Assembly (NCBI GenBank): GCA_903831485.1
Contig: CAIKXW010000442.1
Coordinates: forward strand, 1-5,021
Source of the DNA: an uncultured Alphaproteobacteria bacterium
GTDB lineage: Bacteria > Pseudomonadota > Alphaproteobacteria > Caulobacterales > Hyphomonadaceae
Direction: 5' to 3'
Length of the DNA: 5,021 nt
The notes under the pieces are model-generated. The model did no database searches and was not told the origin of the DNA. It worked only from the letters and a program-made list of their open reading frames with translations. Of the stretch, positions 4,708 through 5,021 are shown one piece after another (the first letter of the stretch is position 1; each line of letters begins with the position of its first letter). A program made the position numbers and the translations under genes.

Positions 4708-5021
4708 CTACTTTTCAAACGGGTCCCGCATCAAGATGACGTCTTCGCGTTCGGGTGAGGTCGAGAGCAGCGCGACGGGTTTGCCGACGAGTTCTTCGAG
4801 GCGGCGGACGTATTTGACAGCTTCGCCGGGGAGCTGGGTCCAAGAGCGGGCGCCGCGGGTGGAGCCTTTCCAGCCCTTCATCGTCTCGTAGACGGGCGTG
4901 ACGTTGGCCTGATCGGTCATGCCTGACGGGAAGTGGTTGATGATGCGATCGCCGAGCTTGTAGTGCGTGCAGATCTGGATTTCGTCGAAGCCGTCGAGCA
5001 CGTCGAGCTTGGTGAGGGCGA
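4708..5021 (-). CDS. purA: Adenylosuccinate synthetase, C-terminal part (runs off the right edge)
   Basis: The last 103 residues of PurA, which joins IMP and aspartate using GTP to make adenylosuccinate, the first committed step from IMP to AMP, in the cytoplasm. The visible part starts with '[14 protein letters not shown]', the conserved TKLDVLDG segment whose Lys and Asp contact the guanine of GTP. It continues through '[10 protein letters not shown]', 'GARSWTQLP' and '[13 protein letters not shown]', and ends with '[10 protein letters not shown]' and 'DPFEK', the normal C-terminus of the family. The P-loop-like N-terminus and the IMP-binding arginines lie beyond the window. The reading frame is clean to the edge; the start codon is not present here. 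The gene converges on the secreted-protein gene, with the two stop codons (TAG and CTA on the plus strand) directly adjacent. Confidence 0.97.
   Translation of the reverse strand, partial: ALTKLDVLDGFDEIQICTHYKLGDRIINHFPSGMTDQANVTPVYETMKGWKGSTRGARSWTQLPGEAVKYVRRLEELVGKPVALLSTSPEREDVILMRDPFEK

Overview
The window is GC-rich chromosomal DNA from what is most likely an alphaproteobacterium. The main support is the PurA C-terminus at the right edge, with its 'STSPERED' ending, together with the style of the TrmH-family methyltransferase. A near-match to the CtrA cell-cycle operator suggests the Caulobacterales/Hyphomonadales side of the class. The family-level placement is inference.

Layout, left to right. 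Bases 1-197 hold an open reading frame tail of uncertain identity, followed by three small stem-loops, two of them capped by GNRA tetraloops. Bases 198-665 hold an unrecognised 155-residue protein with an unconvincing start; a C7 tract sits exactly where one base would shift a nearby ATG into frame. After a 144-base gap, bases 810-1619 encode a SpoU/TrmH-type RNA 2'-O-ribose methyltransferase. Bases 1706-2239 and 2241-2744 encode two predicted lipoproteins separated by one base. They are tandem paralogues with the same cysteine spacing. Bases 2828-3802 encode a protein related to extended-SDR sugar nucleotide dehydratases/epimerases in which the usual catalytic residues are missing; a CtrA-like box and a G-rich leader lie just upstream. 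Bases 3898-4707 encode a secreted protein whose C-terminal half resembles surface-adhesin protein E domains. It ends back-to-back with purA (adenylosuccinate synthetase), which enters from the right edge on the minus strand with no base between the two stop codons.

How the genes fit together. All genes except purA lie on the plus strand. Only the two lipoproteins form a clear, translationally coupled unit. Three consecutive loci (two lipoproteins and the secreted protein) make cell-envelope or periplasmic proteins of unknown function. The SDR-like gene between them may also serve the envelope, but its lost active site argues for a binding or structural role. The methyltransferase and purA are housekeeping genes. 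No mobile element, CRISPR array, tRNA or rRNA gene was found. The items most worth following are the tandem lipoprotein family and the catalytically dead SDR with its possible cell-cycle control.
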